Assembly (NCBI RefSeq): GCF_030317105.1
Contig: NZ_JASZYG010000002.1
Span: forward strand, 682,001 to 746,000
Direction: 5' to 3'
Origin: Variovorax brevis
GTDB taxonomy: Bacteria > Pseudomonadota > Gammaproteobacteria > Burkholderiales > Burkholderiaceae_C
DNA length: 64,000 bases
Shown here: positions 36,319 to 45,801 of the stretch, piece after piece
Layout: the number at the start of each line of letters is the position of its first letter
How positions within the stretch are numbered: position 1 is the first letter of the stretch
Notes under the pieces: generated by a model
Told to the model about the DNA's origin: nothing
Databases searched by the model: none
The model's input: the letters and a program-made list of their open reading frames with translations, nothing else
Translations under genes and position numbers: made by a program

Positions 36319-36489
36319 GACGCTTTCAAAGTTGGCCACTACCGCTGGGTCGGCGGGAGTAATGAAAAAATACTCCTTTTTATCATCGCCGTGCTTCTTT
36401 GCTTTCGCGTGATCTGCGTCAAAGCAAGCCTCGCGTAAAAATGATCGCCTCGCTGCCCTTGATGACCCGGTGAACCTGACGCCTGTCCG

Positions 36490-37410
36490 ATGATCGTCCG
36501 TCCGCGACCGCACTGGCTTCGCATGCTCTTTGTCTGGCGCGGCTCGGTGCTGCGCGACATCGCGCCGCAATTGTTGGGGACCACCGCCTTTGCGATCGTT
36601 GTCACGATGCTCCACGGGCACCTCTTTGCCTGGAAGATCCCGCTCAACTTCGTGCCCTTCTCCCTCATCGGGTTGACGCTGGCCATCTTCCTGGGCTTTC
36701 GCAACAGCACGAGCTATGCGCGCTTCTGGGAGGCGCGCACGCTCTGGGGCGCCTTGCTCAACGAAACGCGCGCCTTGGTGCGCCAGGCGCTGACGCTGGC
36801 CGATTCGCCGTCGGAGGTGCGCACGCTGACCGCACGGCTGATCGCTTTTGTCCACGCAACGCGCCATCAACTGCGCATGACGGATCCGGTGGCCGACTTC
36901 CAGCGATTGCTGTCGAAAGAAGAGTGTGCCCGCCTGCAGCCGACCCGCTACAAGGCGGCGATGCTGCTGCTCATGGCCGGCGAATGGCTGCGAGACCGCC
37001 GGCAAGCGGGACAGCTGTCACCGGAGCTGATCCAGGCCATGGAAGGGCCGCTCGGCCGGCTGACGGAAGCGCTGGGCGGCTGCGAGCGCATCGCCAGCAC
37101 GCCGATTCCGTTCACTTACGCCGTCATCATCCATCGCACCATTTACCTTTATTGCGTGCTGCTGCCCTTCGGGCTGGTCGACTCGATCGGGCCCATGACG
37201 CCGGTGATCGTCGCCTTCATCGCCTACACCTTCTTCGCGCTCGAGGCGCTGGGCGCGGAGATCGAGGAACCCTTCGGCACCCAGCCCAACGACTTGGCCC
37301 TCGATGCCATGTCGGCCATGATCGAGGCGACCCTGCGCGAGATGATGGGTGAAACGCTGCCTGCGCCGCCGCCGCTGGAGGGGGGGCGGGCCGGGTTCAT
37401 TCAAACCTGA
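36490..37410 (+). CDS. Bestrophin-like membrane channel (UPF0187)
   Basis: This 306-residue inner-membrane protein of the bestrophin/UPF0187 family has an RPRPHWLRMLFVWRGSVL start, a hydrophobic segment with LGFRNSTSYARFWEAR (the family hallmark) and a C-terminal EIEEPFGTQPNDLALD region. Bacterial homologues form pentameric ion channels, for example cation-selective KpBest. The neighbours give no hint of a specific role. It is convergent with the TonB receptor gene, 13 bases apart. Confidence 0.92.
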   Translation: MIVRPRPHWLRMLFVWRGSVLRDIAPQLLGTTAFAIVVTMLHGHLFAWKIPLNFVPFSLIGLTLAIFLGFRNSTSYARFWEARTLWGALLNETRALVRQALTLADSPSEVRTLTARLIAFVHATRHQLRMTDPVADFQRLLSKEECARLQPTRYKAAMLLLMAGEWLRDRRQAGQLSPELIQAMEGPLGRLTEALGGCERIASTPIPFTYAVIIHRTIYLYCVLLPFGLVDSIGPMTPVIVAFIAYTFFALEALGAEIEEPFGTQPNDLALDAMSAMIEATLREMMGETLPAPPPLEGGRAGFIQT

Positions 37411-37423
37411 ATCAGGCCTGAGG

Positions 37424-39976
37424 CTAGCTTCCAAACGTGTAGCGCACCCCGACCCAAGCCGTGCGCGGCGCACCGGGCGACCAATAGGTGGCCTGGCTCA
37501 CCGGAAAGTCCCCGTTGGCGTTCGCCGGCAAGGCGCGTGCGATGTAGCTGCCGTTGGTGGTGAAGCCGTTGCTGCCCAGCACGCCACCCGTCGCGTACTT
37601 GCGGTCGAACAGGTTGGTGATCTGCAGGAAGAGCTTCAGGCCCGGCTTCGGCTTGTAGTCGACGCCGAGGTTGAACACCGCGTAGCCCGAGGTGCGGCCG
37701 GGGCCGGTGTAGTAGACGCCGTCCGGCACGTCCTGTCCGTTCTCATTGCCGCGCACGGCAGAGCCCGCCGACGCCGTCATGTCCAGCCCGATGCGCCATT
37801 GCATGTTCGGCTCCCAGTCCGCGTAGAGCTTCAGGGTCTGGCGCGGCAGCATGGGAATGCGGTCGCCCGGGTTGATCTGGATATTGCCGCCGGTGCCGGG
37901 GAAGCCCGCCTGCGCCAGGTCACTGCTGCTGTTGCCGGCGCCGCCGACGGTTTCCGGGCTTTGGTAGGTGGCGTCGAGCAGGCTCAGGTTGCCGCCGATG
38001 GTCCAGCCCTTGGCCGGCTTGGCGTGCAAGCCCATCTCGACACCCTGGCGCCGGGTCTTGCCGAAGTTCTTGAAGTAGCCGAAGCCGCTTACGTCGTCGG
38101 TGACGAAGAGCAGGTCATCGCGGTTGTCGGAGCGGAACACACCCAGGTTCCACGCCAGCTGGTTGTTCCAGGTGCCGCGGACGCCGGTTTCGAAGGTCGT
38201 GGTCACGACCTGCTTGAGCGGCGGGTCGCCGGCGAAGGAGTTGGGCAGCTTGCAGGGCGTCTCCGGATCGGCGCAACCCAGTTCGATGGCCGTGGGCGCA
38301 CGGCTGCCCTGGTTGGCGCCGGCGTAGAAGGTGAAGCTCTCGACGGGCTTGAAGGTCAGGCCGATGGCCGGGTTGAATCGCGAGAAGTTGTGCTCGCCAT
38401 CCAGCGAACCCGGTTCGCCGCCGGGCGTGATGCCATCGACATTCTTCACCTTGGTGTAGTTGTAGCGGCCTGAAAGGGTCAGGTGCGTCATGGCGTTCAG
38501 CGCCATGGTGTCGGTGAGGTAGATGCTGCCGGTTTGCGAACGGCTCGTCAGGTCGACCCGGCCGTCGAAGGCATCTTCCGAGTCCTGCGTGCCGTCGGCG
38601 AAGGCATCGACACCGGTGAGGGTGCGGTCCGGATTCAGATAGGCGAACTGCGTACCCTGCGTGAAGCTCACGCGGCTGGCGTCGTACGCAACGCCGGCGG
38701 TGACGAGGTGTTCGATGCTGCCCGTCTTGGTCTGCGCCGAGACCTGGCCCGTGAAACCGTAGTTGCTCTGGTTGGTGGAGGTGGTGTTGATCAGGCCGTT
38801 GCACTTCTCGTTCGGCTCACTGTTCAGGAGCGCGGTGGCGATGCAACGCCAGCTCGGAAAAGGCGTGTTCGAGGAGTTCTCGCCACTCGTCGGAAAGCCC
38901 GTGTAGCCCGCGTCAGCGAGCGCCGCGCGCTCGGCGGCATTGGGCTGGTAGACGTTCTCGCTGAAGGCGTCGTCATTGACGTCGCCATTGAAAGTCCTGG
39001 TGCGGATCTTCCGGTAGTACGCATTGCCCGAGAAGCTCACGGCGTCGTTGATGGCGTGCGTGCCGGCCAGGTTGAGGAACACCGACTTGTTCCTGGTCTG
39101 GTCGGGAATCGAAAGCACGCTGGACCAGTCGCGCTGCAGCGCACCCAATTCCTGCGCTCCGTTGCCGGTGAGGTCGTTGTCCGCGAGTGCCAATGTCAGT
39201 GAGAGGTCGGTGTCGCGCATCGTGCGGCCCACCTTGGCGAAGAGCTGGCTCAGGTCCGAGGGCGATGCCGTGCGCCAGCCGCGCTCGTGAAAGCGGTTGC
39301 CGGTCACGAACCAGTTGAAGCCGCTTTCCTTGTCGCTGCCGCCCGTCTCGAACTCCGCGGCCACGCGCCCGTAGGAGCCCCCCAGAAATTGAACGGAGGT
39401 GCCCGGGTTGTTGATGCCGTCCTTGGTCTGGATGGACAGTGCGCCGCCCAGCGTGTTGAGCCCGAAGAGCGGATTACTGCCCGGCATCAGCGCAATGTTG
39501 GCGATGGCCGAGCTTGGAAAGAGGTCCCAGCTCACCACGTCGCCAAAGGGCTGGTTCAGCCGCACGCCGTCCATGAACACCGACAGGCCCTGCGGGGTGC
39601 CGAGCAAGGGAGATGCCGTGAAGCCCCGGTAGTTGATGTCGACCTGGAACGGGTTGCCCTGCGTCTCGTTGATGGTCACGCCACCGACCGCACGCGCCAG
39701 GTAGTTCGAGAGGTCCAGCGAATGCAGGCGTTCCATGTCGGCGCCGGTGGCCGTCTGCACATTGGCGGGGATGTCGTCGATCGGCACATCCAGGCCATGC
39801 AGCGGCGTGGCCGAGATGACATTGATTTGAGGCAGTTGCCCGGCGGGCACGTTGGCTTCGTCTGGCGCCGCGGGTTGCGTTGTCTGCGCATGGGCCGCCA
39901 ATGTGCTGCAAAGCAGCAGGCCGGCTGCCGCAATGGGTGCCAATGAAAAGGCAAAGGCGCGCGCGCAACGCTTCAT
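37424..39976 (-). CDS. TonB-dependent outer-membrane receptor
   Basis: This 850-residue protein has a signal peptide ending AHA-QTT after residue 30. A plug domain follows (ISATPLHGLDVPIDDIPANVQT onward, with NINYRGF-like and DGVRLNQPFGD segments), then a 22-strand-type barrel ending in the aromatic WVGVRYTFGS typical of outer-membrane proteins. It would import a large or scarce ligand using TonB energy; the type is not decidable, and no siderophore genes are nearby. CAGGAGACC precedes the start. It lies downstream of and co-directional with a sensor kinase/response regulator pair, a likely controller. Confidence 0.93.
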   Translation of the reverse strand: MKRCARAFAFSLAPIAAAGLLLCSTLAAHAQTTQPAAPDEANVPAGQLPQINVISATPLHGLDVPIDDIPANVQTATGADMERLHSLDLSNYLARAVGGVTINETQGNPFQVDINYRGFTASPLLGTPQGLSVFMDGVRLNQPFGDVVSWDLFPSSAIANIALMPGSNPLFGLNTLGGALSIQTKDGINNPGTSVQFLGGSYGRVAAEFETGGSDKESGFNWFVTGNRFHERGWRTASPSDLSQLFAKVGRTMRDTDLSLTLALADNDLTGNGAQELGALQRDWSSVLSIPDQTRNKSVFLNLAGTHAINDAVSFSGNAYYRKIRTRTFNGDVNDDAFSENVYQPNAAERAALADAGYTGFPTSGENSSNTPFPSWRCIATALLNSEPNEKCNGLINTTSTNQSNYGFTGQVSAQTKTGSIEHLVTAGVAYDASRVSFTQGTQFAYLNPDRTLTGVDAFADGTQDSEDAFDGRVDLTSRSQTGSIYLTDTMALNAMTHLTLSGRYNYTKVKNVDGITPGGEPGSLDGEHNFSRFNPAIGLTFKPVESFTFYAGANQGSRAPTAIELGCADPETPCKLPNSFAGDPPLKQVVTTTFETGVRGTWNNQLAWNLGVFRSDNRDDLLFVTDDVSGFGYFKNFGKTRRQGVEMGLHAKPAKGWTIGGNLSLLDATYQSPETVGGAGNSSSDLAQAGFPGTGGNIQINPGDRIPMLPRQTLKLYADWEPNMQWRIGLDMTASAGSAVRGNENGQDVPDGVYYTGPGRTSGYAVFNLGVDYKPKPGLKLFLQITNLFDRKYATGGVLGSNGFTTNGSYIARALPANANGDFPVSQATYWSPGAPRTAWVGVRYTFGS

Positions 39977-40058
39977 AGGGTCTCCTGCTGTTGTTTTCTT
40001 TTTCGCGCATCGCTGCGCGCCCAACAGTCAAGTTAAGGGCCCCCAATCAAATGCAACA

Positions 40059-40079
40059 GGGAAGACTTCCCGACCGGTC
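40059..40079. promoter_or_regulatory. Two adjacent palindromes before the TonB receptor gene
   Basis: GGGAAG-A-CTTCCC (40059-40071) is followed directly by GACCGGTC (40072-40079), next to the response regulator stop and about 83 bases before the receptor start. This is a plausible site for the NarL-type regulator encoded alongside. Confidence 0.45.
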
Positions 40080-40715
40080 TCAGTGGTTATCTGGAGGAAT
40101 CAATCCATGGCGGATGGCAAGGTGCGCCATGGCAGCGGTGGTGCTGATGCCCAGCTTGTCCTTGATGAGGCTTTGCAGGTTCGACACGGTCTTCTGGCTC
40201 AGGTGCAGCGTGCGCGCGCAATCGGCGATCGAATCGCCGCGCGACAACAGCCTGAAGATCTCGAACTCGCGCTGCGTCAGCAATTCGACCCCGGGCGCCG
40301 GCGGCTCGCCTTCGAGCAGTCGCTGCGGCAAGCCCGGACTCAGGTAGCGCCCGCCCTTGCGCACACAGTGAACCGCGTCGATCAGGCATTCGGGCGGGCT
40401 GCTTTTGGACACGAAGCCGAGCGCGCCGAATTCAAGGGCACGACGCACCAGCATCTCGCTGTCGTGCATGCTGAAAACCAGCGTGCGCACCTGCGCAGCG
40501 CGCTCACGCAGGCGGCGAATCAATTCGAGGCCGCTGCTGCCCGGCATGGCGATGTCGGTGATGGTGATGTCAGGCGCATTGGCGACGTACATCGCATAGG
40601 CTTCGTCGGCGTCGCCGGCTTGCGCGACCACGGTCATGTCGCCGTCCTGTTCGAGCAGGTGCCGGTAGCCGGCGCGCACCACGGGGTGATCGTCGACGAG
40701 CAGCAGCCGGATCAC
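40080..40715 (-). CDS. NarL/FixJ-family response regulator
   Basis: This 211-residue protein has an N-terminal receiver with the acidic pair D8/D9, the phospho-acceptor D54 in TDIAMPG and the Lys in FVSKSS. A LuxR-type helix-turn-helix (about 143-205, LTQREFEIFRLLSRGDSIAD onward) binds DNA. The GTG start overlaps the kinase stop (GTGA), a classic coupled pair. The next gene downstream is the TonB receptor, its probable target. Confidence 0.92.
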   Translation of the reverse strand: MIRLLLVDDHPVVRAGYRHLLEQDGDMTVVAQAGDADEAYAMYVANAPDITITDIAMPGSSGLELIRRLRERAAQVRTLVFSMHDSEMLVRRALEFGALGFVSKSSPPECLIDAVHCVRKGGRYLSPGLPQRLLEGEPPAPGVELLTQREFEIFRLLSRGDSIADCARTLHLSQKTVSNLQSLIKDKLGISTTAAMAHLAIRHGLIPPDNH

Positions 40716-41614
40716 AGCGGGGCCTGCGCCATGCGCGGAATCTGCATGCGGATCTGCGTGCCCGAGCCCGGCGCGCTCCTGGTTTCCAAGGTGCCGCCCA
40801 ACGCGGCGGCTCGCTCGGTCGCGCCCAGCAGGCCAAAGCCGGGCGGGGGCCTCGTGGCGGTGAAGCCGCGGCCATCGTCCTTGACCTGCAGGACGACGCT
40901 GGTGGACGTGGACGCGAGGTCGATGTGCACCCTTGTCGCCTGGGCGTGTCGCATGACGTTGGCCAGCGCCTCTTGCGCCACTCGGTAGACGGTGGTGTCC
41001 ACTGCTTCGCCGCAGGCACGCAGATCGCCCTGCGGCTGGAACTCGCAGTCCACGCCGCTGCGCGCGGCCCAGTCTTCGCACAGCGATTGCATGGCGGCCA
41101 CCAGCCCGAGTTCGTCGAGTTCGGCAGGCCGCAAGCGGCGCAACAGTCGGCGCACGCCGACCTGCAGCAGTTCGGCGGACGTCGCGGCGCGGCGGGCAGC
41201 TGCCCCGATCTGGTCGAGCGCGCGAGAGCGCTGTATGTAGGTGGCCTCGATGCGGATGGCGGTGCAGTGCTGGGCGAGTTCGTCGTGCAGTTCGCGCGCC
41301 AGCGCCAGCCGCTCGCGGTCCTGGATGGAGATCAGCTGCTGGGTGAGTTCGCGGTTGTTTTCGAGCAGGTGCGCGGCTTCGTTGCGGCGGCGCCAGGCAT
41401 ACCAGGCCAGCCCAAGGGACAGGACGACCAGCGTCAGCGGAAACTCATCGGCCTGCCATGCCTCCAGTCTTGCCGCGATGGCCACCAGGCGCTCGTGAAG
41501 CTCGAGTGCGCTCGACAGTGCAAAGGTCAGCAGCGTGAGCAACAAGACCCACGCGAGGTCGGCCCGCCCGACGGGATGGGCACGTTGGCGCGGTGGACGC
41601 GATGCTGGCTTCAT
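40712..41614 (-). CDS. Membrane histidine kinase of the HisKA_3 (NarX/UhpB-like) type
   Basis: This 300-residue sensor kinase has two membrane segments near the N-terminus (about 20-38 and 58-73) and only about 20 residues between them, so it has almost no periplasmic sensor. The dimerisation helix ARELHDELAQH carries the phospho-His H110. The ATPase domain shows the N-box-like EALANVMRHAQA, DDGRGF and GFGLLG motifs. With so little outside the membrane it may sense within the bilayer or through a partner. It is coupled to the response regulator downstream. Confidence 0.92.
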   Translation of the reverse strand: MKPASRPPRQRAHPVGRADLAWVLLLTLLTFALSSALELHERLVAIAARLEAWQADEFPLTLVVLSLGLAWYAWRRRNEAAHLLENNRELTQQLISIQDRERLALARELHDELAQHCTAIRIEATYIQRSRALDQIGAAARRAATSAELLQVGVRRLLRRLRPAELDELGLVAAMQSLCEDWAARSGVDCEFQPQGDLRACGEAVDTTVYRVAQEALANVMRHAQATRVHIDLASTSTSVVLQVKDDGRGFTATRPPPGFGLLGATERAAALGGTLETRSAPGSGTQIRMQIPRMAQAPL

Positions 41615-41700
41615 GCGATGTGTCTCCAGTCCGGCCGTTGGCGCACGGCCTTTTGGGCAAACTCTAACCGGGCGGGCTGCGCTTTGCAGTGGTGGATTCG

Positions 41701-42561
41701 TCAGGTGAGTTCGATCAGGACGGGCTGATGGTCGGACACCCGCGTCGCCAGATCGACCTCGATGCGCTTCAGCCGTGAAGCAAGCCCATCGCTCAGGAAC
41801 ATGAAATCGCAGGCGAGAGGATCGGGGCCGTATCGGCGATCGAAGAGGCGGAAGGTCGGGGCGTGGGGGGTGTTGCCGTGCAGCACGCGCCACGCGTCGT
41901 GCAGCCGCAGGGTGCTGCGCGCACCGTCGCAGGCGAAAGGTTGCACGATCTCGTCGTAGGCCGGGTCAGCCGGCGGCATGTTGAAGTCGCCGCAGAGAAT
42001 GACTTCGCAGGTGTGCAACTTGGGCTGAAAGGGCGTGCCAGGCTCGTCCGGCAGGGGCGGCCTCAGCGCCATGCCGCAGGCCTCGGCATGCAGCGTCCGC
42101 AGCGCCTGCGCCTGGGCCATGCGCTGCAGGGCCGAGTAATACTCAAGATGGGTCGTCATCACCCGCAGCGCTCCCAGTTCGGGGCTGTCGATGGTGACGC
42201 TGGTGCACATGCGCGGCATGCTGGTCGCGCCGGGGTCGGCGGGCCACGGCAGGGGGTGGTGCTGTACGCGTGCCACGGGCAGGCGCGTGGCGATCAGGTT
42301 GCCGAAGCGCTGGCGCCGGCCCTGGGTGTCGAATTCGTCCACGGCGGCGCCAAAGAAGAGTCGAAACCCCGGCAGCAGGGCCTGCAACTGCGCCGGCTGG
42401 TCGCCGGGAGCGCCGTCCATCTCGTCGAAGCCGCTGGCGATTTCCTGCAGGCACAGCACGTCGAAATCGCCCATGTCGCGTGCTCCCTCGACGATGCGGC
42501 TCGGACTGACCACGCCGTCGAGCCCGCAGCACCATTGGGTGTTCCATGTCACGACTTTCAT
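41701..42561 (-). CDS. Endonuclease/exonuclease/phosphatase (EEP) family protein
   Basis: This 286-residue enzyme of the EEP fold has VVTWNTQW at the N-terminus, the metal-binding Glu in CLQEI, the catalytic GDFNMPP segment and the C-terminal SDHQPVLIEL His motif. Members include AP endonucleases, DNases and phosphodiesterases; the specific substrate is unknown. It has no signal peptide. It lies 86 bases upstream of the kinase gene on the same strand and may or may not share its transcript. Confidence 0.88.
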   Translation of the reverse strand: MKVVTWNTQWCCGLDGVVSPSRIVEGARDMGDFDVLCLQEIASGFDEMDGAPGDQPAQLQALLPGFRLFFGAAVDEFDTQGRRQRFGNLIATRLPVARVQHHPLPWPADPGATSMPRMCTSVTIDSPELGALRVMTTHLEYYSALQRMAQAQALRTLHAEACGMALRPPLPDEPGTPFQPKLHTCEVILCGDFNMPPADPAYDEIVQPFACDGARSTLRLHDAWRVLHGNTPHAPTFRLFDRRYGPDPLACDFMFLSDGLASRLKRIEVDLATRVSDHQPVLIELT

Positions 42562-43118
42562 TTGGATTACCCGCCCGCATGAAGTTTTGAGAGAGTGCCG
42601 AAGCCCGATGGCGCCGACCGCCAATCCATTGTGAAGGCTTGCGCCCCGACAGGGCGGACGCTTGAGCCAGGCGAGCGTGAGACGCCGTCCCGTAGTCGGC
42701 TCGCGACGGATAGGCCAAAGGTGATGTTGTCCGCCACGCTCAAATGTGGAACGGGCGCATCGTCCCCGAGCGACCATATTGATGTCGCGCTCCAATCAGG
42801 TGGCTGGATCGGCTTCAGCCGCTGGAAGCGGTTTCGAGCCGGCGATGAGGGCAGGGTGGTCGCCGCGCCGCGACCCGAAGGCCTTGGCAATACCCAAAAA
42901 GAACAGGGCGCCGCCTGCAGATTTGCGGCGTGCAATGCGGTACTCTCGGCCCAGGACTTTGCAATCCTTTTTCACACGATGGAAAACATTGAGTCCGTAT
43001 CAAACGCGGGCGTGACACTTCGTTGCAATCTCACTTGGTGTTTTCCTGAGAGTCCTGACTTCTTAATTGGCTAAAGTGGTTTCGCCCACAATGGGCTTGT
43101 ACTTATGAAGGAATGAAC
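42562..43118. other. Long intergenic region upstream of phaB
   Basis: About 557 bases carry no convincing gene apart from the ABC-ATPase relic. Codon-like GC periodicity is weak, and several short frames exist on both strands but none with a ribosome site. The last 130 bases are AT-richer and should hold the phaB promoter, ending with AAGGA six bases before the phaB start. Confidence 0.6.
42690..42780 (-). pseudogene. Remnant of a MalK/UgpC-type ABC transporter ATPase
   Basis: Read on the minus strand, this stretch encodes PHLSVADNITFGLS, the segment that follows the Q-loop in sugar-type ABC ATPases, where PHLSVADNIAFGL-like text is standard. Sequence before and after does not continue the family, and no Walker motifs are present. 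It is therefore best read as a short relic. The match was found by eye; a longer, unrelated-looking frame (42567-42935) surrounds it. Confidence 0.45.
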
Positions 43119-43856
43119 ATGAGCAAGAAAGTCGCATACGTCACCGGGGGCATGGGAGGCATCGGTACGGCTATTTGCCAGCGCCTGCACAAAGACGGCT
43201 TTACCGTCATCGCAGGTTGCGGGCCCACTCGCGACCACGCCAAGTGGTTGGGCGAGCAGAAGGCGGAAGGCTATGACTTTCATGCATCCGTCGGCAACGT
43301 CGGCGATTGGCAATCCACGGTGGAAGCCTTTGCCAAGTCGAAGGCCGAGCACGGCACCATCGACGTGCTGGTGAACAACGCGGGCATCACGCGCGACCGC
43401 ATGTTCCTGAAGATGTCGCCCGAAGACTGGAGCGCGGTCATCGAGACCAACCTCAACAGCATGTTCAACGTCACCAAGCAGGTGGTGGGCGACATGGTCG
43501 AAAAGGGCTGGGGCCGCATCATCAACATCAGTTCGGTCAATGGCGCCAAGGGCCAGGCCGGGCAGACCAACTATTCGGCGGCCAAGGCCGGCATGCACGG
43601 CTTCACGATGGCGCTGGCGCAGGAGTTGGCCGGCAAGGGCGTGACGGTCAACACCGTGAGCCCGGGTTACATCGGCACCGAGATGGTCAAGGCCATTCGC
43701 CAGGAAGTGCTCGACAAGATCGTGGCGACCATCCCCGTCAAGCGCTTGGGCGAGCCCAGCGAAATCGCTTCCATCATTGCCTGGCTGGCAACGAATGAAG
43801 GTGGCTACTCGACCGGCGCCGATTTCTCGGTGAACGGTGGCTTGCACATGCATTGA
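43119..43856 (+). CDS. phaB: Acetoacetyl-CoA reductase
   Basis: This 245-residue short-chain dehydrogenase reduces acetoacetyl-CoA to (R)-3-hydroxybutyryl-CoA with NADPH for PHB. The N-terminal GGMGGIG cofactor loop, the NNAG motif, and the catalytic S138/S139, Y152 and K156 are present. It is nearly superimposable on Cupriavidus PhaB, for example NISSVNGAKGQAGQTNYSAAKAG and the GGLHMH end. ATG 43119 is preferred to the one two codons earlier because of the AAGGA spacing. It stands 9.5 kb from phaCA with its own control region and terminator. Confidence 0.95.
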   Translation: MSKKVAYVTGGMGGIGTAICQRLHKDGFTVIAGCGPTRDHAKWLGEQKAEGYDFHASVGNVGDWQSTVEAFAKSKAEHGTIDVLVNNAGITRDRMFLKMSPEDWSAVIETNLNSMFNVTKQVVGDMVEKGWGRIINISSVNGAKGQAGQTNYSAAKAGMHGFTMALAQELAGKGVTVNTVSPGYIGTEMVKAIRQEVLDKIVATIPVKRLGEPSEIASIIAWLATNEGGYSTGADFSVNGGLHMH

Positions 43857-43880
43857 GTTGTCGATGACAGCCAACTGAAA

Positions 43881-43909
43881 GAAACCCGCTTCGGCGGGTT
43901 TTCTTTTTT
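43881..43909 (+). terminator. Rho-independent terminator after phaB
   Basis: ACCCGC-TTCG-GCGGGT with a stable UUCG tetraloop is followed by TTTCTTTTTT. Confidence 0.92.
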
Positions 43910-44013
43910 GCGGGACCGGGTGCAAGGCGCAGACACTGGACTACACACAGGTTGGCACCACGGGACTAGAGTGACGCGCCAGGCTCCCATAACGCACACA
44001 CCAGGAGATGTCG

Positions 44014-45354
44014 ATGTCAGCACCGATTGCAAGCGGCGCGAAGCCGCCTCTCTACAAGTCGCTGTATGTCCAGGTGATCACGGCGGTGGTCATTGGCATC
44101 TTGCTCGGGTACTTCTACCCGGCGCTGGGCGAGCAGATGAAGCCGCTCGGGGACGCGTTCATCAAGCTCATCAAGATGCTGATCGCGCCGATCATCTTCT
44201 GCACGGTGGTCGTGGGCATCGCCGGCATGGAAGACATGAAGAAGGTCGGCAAGACCGGTGGGTTGGCGCTTCTTTACTTCGAGATCGTGAGCAGCCTGGC
44301 GCTGGTGGTGGGGCTGGTGCTGGTCAACCTGTTCAAGCCGGGCGCGGGCATGAACATCGACGCCGCCTCGCTGGACACCAAGGCCATTGCCGCCTACACG
44401 GGGCCCGGCAAGATGGAAGGCACGGTCGACTTCCTGCTGCACATCATTCCGAACACGGTCGTCGATGCCTTCGCCAAGGGCGAGATCCTGCAGGTGCTGC
44501 TGATTGCCGTGATGACGGGCTTTGCGCTGCACCGCTTCGGCGGGCGCGGCACGCTGGTGTTCGACGTGATCGAGAAGGCGTCGCACGTGCTCTTCGTGAT
44601 CATCGGCTACGTGATGAAGGTGGCGCCCATCGGTGCGTTTGGCGCGATGGCTTTCACCATCGGCAAGTACGGCGTCGGCTCGCTCTTTTCGCTGGGCAAG
44701 CTGATGGGCACCTTCTATCTCACCTGCCTGCTGTTCATCTTCGTGGTGCTGGGGCTCATTGCGCGCTTCCATGGCTTCTCGATCTGGAAGTTCATCAAGT
44801 ACATCAAGGAAGAACTGCTGATCGTGCTGGGCACGTCATCGTCCGAGTCGGTGCTGCCCCGGATGATGGAAAAGATGGAGAACCTGGGCGCCAACAAGAC
44901 CTGCGTGGGCCTGGTCATTCCGACGGGCTATTCCTTCAACCTGGATGGCACCTCGATCTACCTCACGATGGCCGCGGTGTTCATTGCGCAGGCGACCAAT
45001 ACGCCAATGACGCTGATGCAGGAAATCACGCTGCTGGGCGTGCTGCTGCTCACCTCCAAGGGCGCGGCGGGCGTGACGGGGAGCGGGTTCATCGTGCTGG
45101 CGGCCACGCTGTCGGCCGTTGGGCATGTGCCGGTGGCGGGGCTGGCGCTCATATTGGGCATCGACCGGTTCATGTCCGAGGCGCGGGCGCTCACCAACCT
45201 CATTGGCAACGGCGTGGCGACCATCGTGGTCGCCAAATGGACGGATGCGCTGGACGAGGAGCGCCTGCAGGCTGGATTGAACAACCAGACCTGGGTCGAG
45301 GCCGACCAGCCGGAGGAACTCATCAACGCCAAGACCGGGACGATGGCCGTCTGA
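44014..45354 (+). CDS. dctA: C4-dicarboxylate/H+ symporter DctA
   Basis: This 446-residue member of the glutamate/dicarboxylate:cation symporter family (DAACS) is an inner-membrane protein. Visible motifs include the Ser-rich reentrant loop [12 protein letters not shown], the [17 protein letters not shown] segment and the [18 protein letters not shown] motif characteristic of DctA. It imports succinate, fumarate and malate. AGGAG lies six bases before the ATG chosen; another ATG two codons earlier is too close. It seems to be a single-gene unit. No DctB/DctD regulators are in the window. Confidence 0.95.
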   Translation: MSAPIASGAKPPLYKSLYVQVITAVVIGILLGYFYPALGEQMKPLGDAFIKLIKMLIAPIIFCTVVVGIAGMEDMKKVGKTGGLALLYFEIVSSLALVVGLVLVNLFKPGAGMNIDAASLDTKAIAAYTGPGKMEGTVDFLLHIIPNTVVDAFAKGEILQVLLIAVMTGFALHRFGGRGTLVFDVIEKASHVLFVIIGYVMKVAPIGAFGAMAFTIGKYGVGSLFSLGKLMGTFYLTCLLFIFVVLGLIARFHGFSIWKFIKYIKEELLIVLGTSSSESVLPRMMEKMENLGANKTCVGLVIPTGYSFNLDGTSIYLTMAAVFIAQATNTPMTLMQEITLLGVLLLTSKGAAGVTGSGFIVLAATLSAVGHVPVAGLALILGIDRFMSEARALTNLIGNGVATIVVAKWTDALDEERLQAGLNNQTWVEADQPEELINAKTGTMAV

Positions 45355-45393
45355 GGCCGCGCGTCTCGCCAGTGTGCAGCGTTTCCTGCGCCC

Positions 45394-45801
45394 TCAGAGG
45401 TCTTCGATGACCAGGCGCCGGTAACGCTGCGCAATCGAATACGGCGCCTGCCGGACGACCTCCATCACTTTTTCGGCGACCGTTTCATCGCGGGTCTTGA
45501 CGAGCAAGCCCGCATGGCCTTCTCGCGCGAGCTTTGTGTAGGCGCGGACCGTGGCGCCGTCGGTGCCCGCGGAGGGCAGGGGATTGTCGGTGTCTTTCAC
45601 GGTCGGTGTGATCTGGGCAAGGATCTCCGAGGCCGGTATCAGGTAGACCTCATCGCCGCTCACCACGTCGCGCTCGATCAATTGATGGCCGATGCGGCTC
45701 GCGTCCGCCTCCGAGGGGAACATCACCATGGAGTGGCCCGTGGGATAGAAGGCGCCTCCAATGGCCGAGATCATGTGATTGTCCAGAGTGAACTTCTTCA
45801 T
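45394..45801 (-). CDS. Conserved-looking protein of unknown function
   Basis: This 135-residue soluble protein has no recognised family. GTGGAGGC six bases before the ATG strongly supports translation. The sequence (MKKFTLDNHMISAIGGAFYP start, then a mixed alpha/beta pattern) has no Cys, signal or membrane segment. I recall similar proteins in Burkholderiales but no function. It is convergent with dctA. Confidence 0.7.
   Translation of the reverse strand: MKKFTLDNHMISAIGGAFYPTGHSMVMFPSEADASRIGHQLIERDVVSGDEVYLIPASEILAQITPTVKDTDNPLPSAGTDGATVRAYTKLAREGHAGLLVKTRDETVAEKVMEVVRQAPYSIAQRYRRLVIEDL

Noticed and set aside
42595..43074. 159-codon plus-strand frame before phaB
   Set aside because: No ribosome site, mixed composition, and it crosses the ABC-ATPase relic on the other strand.
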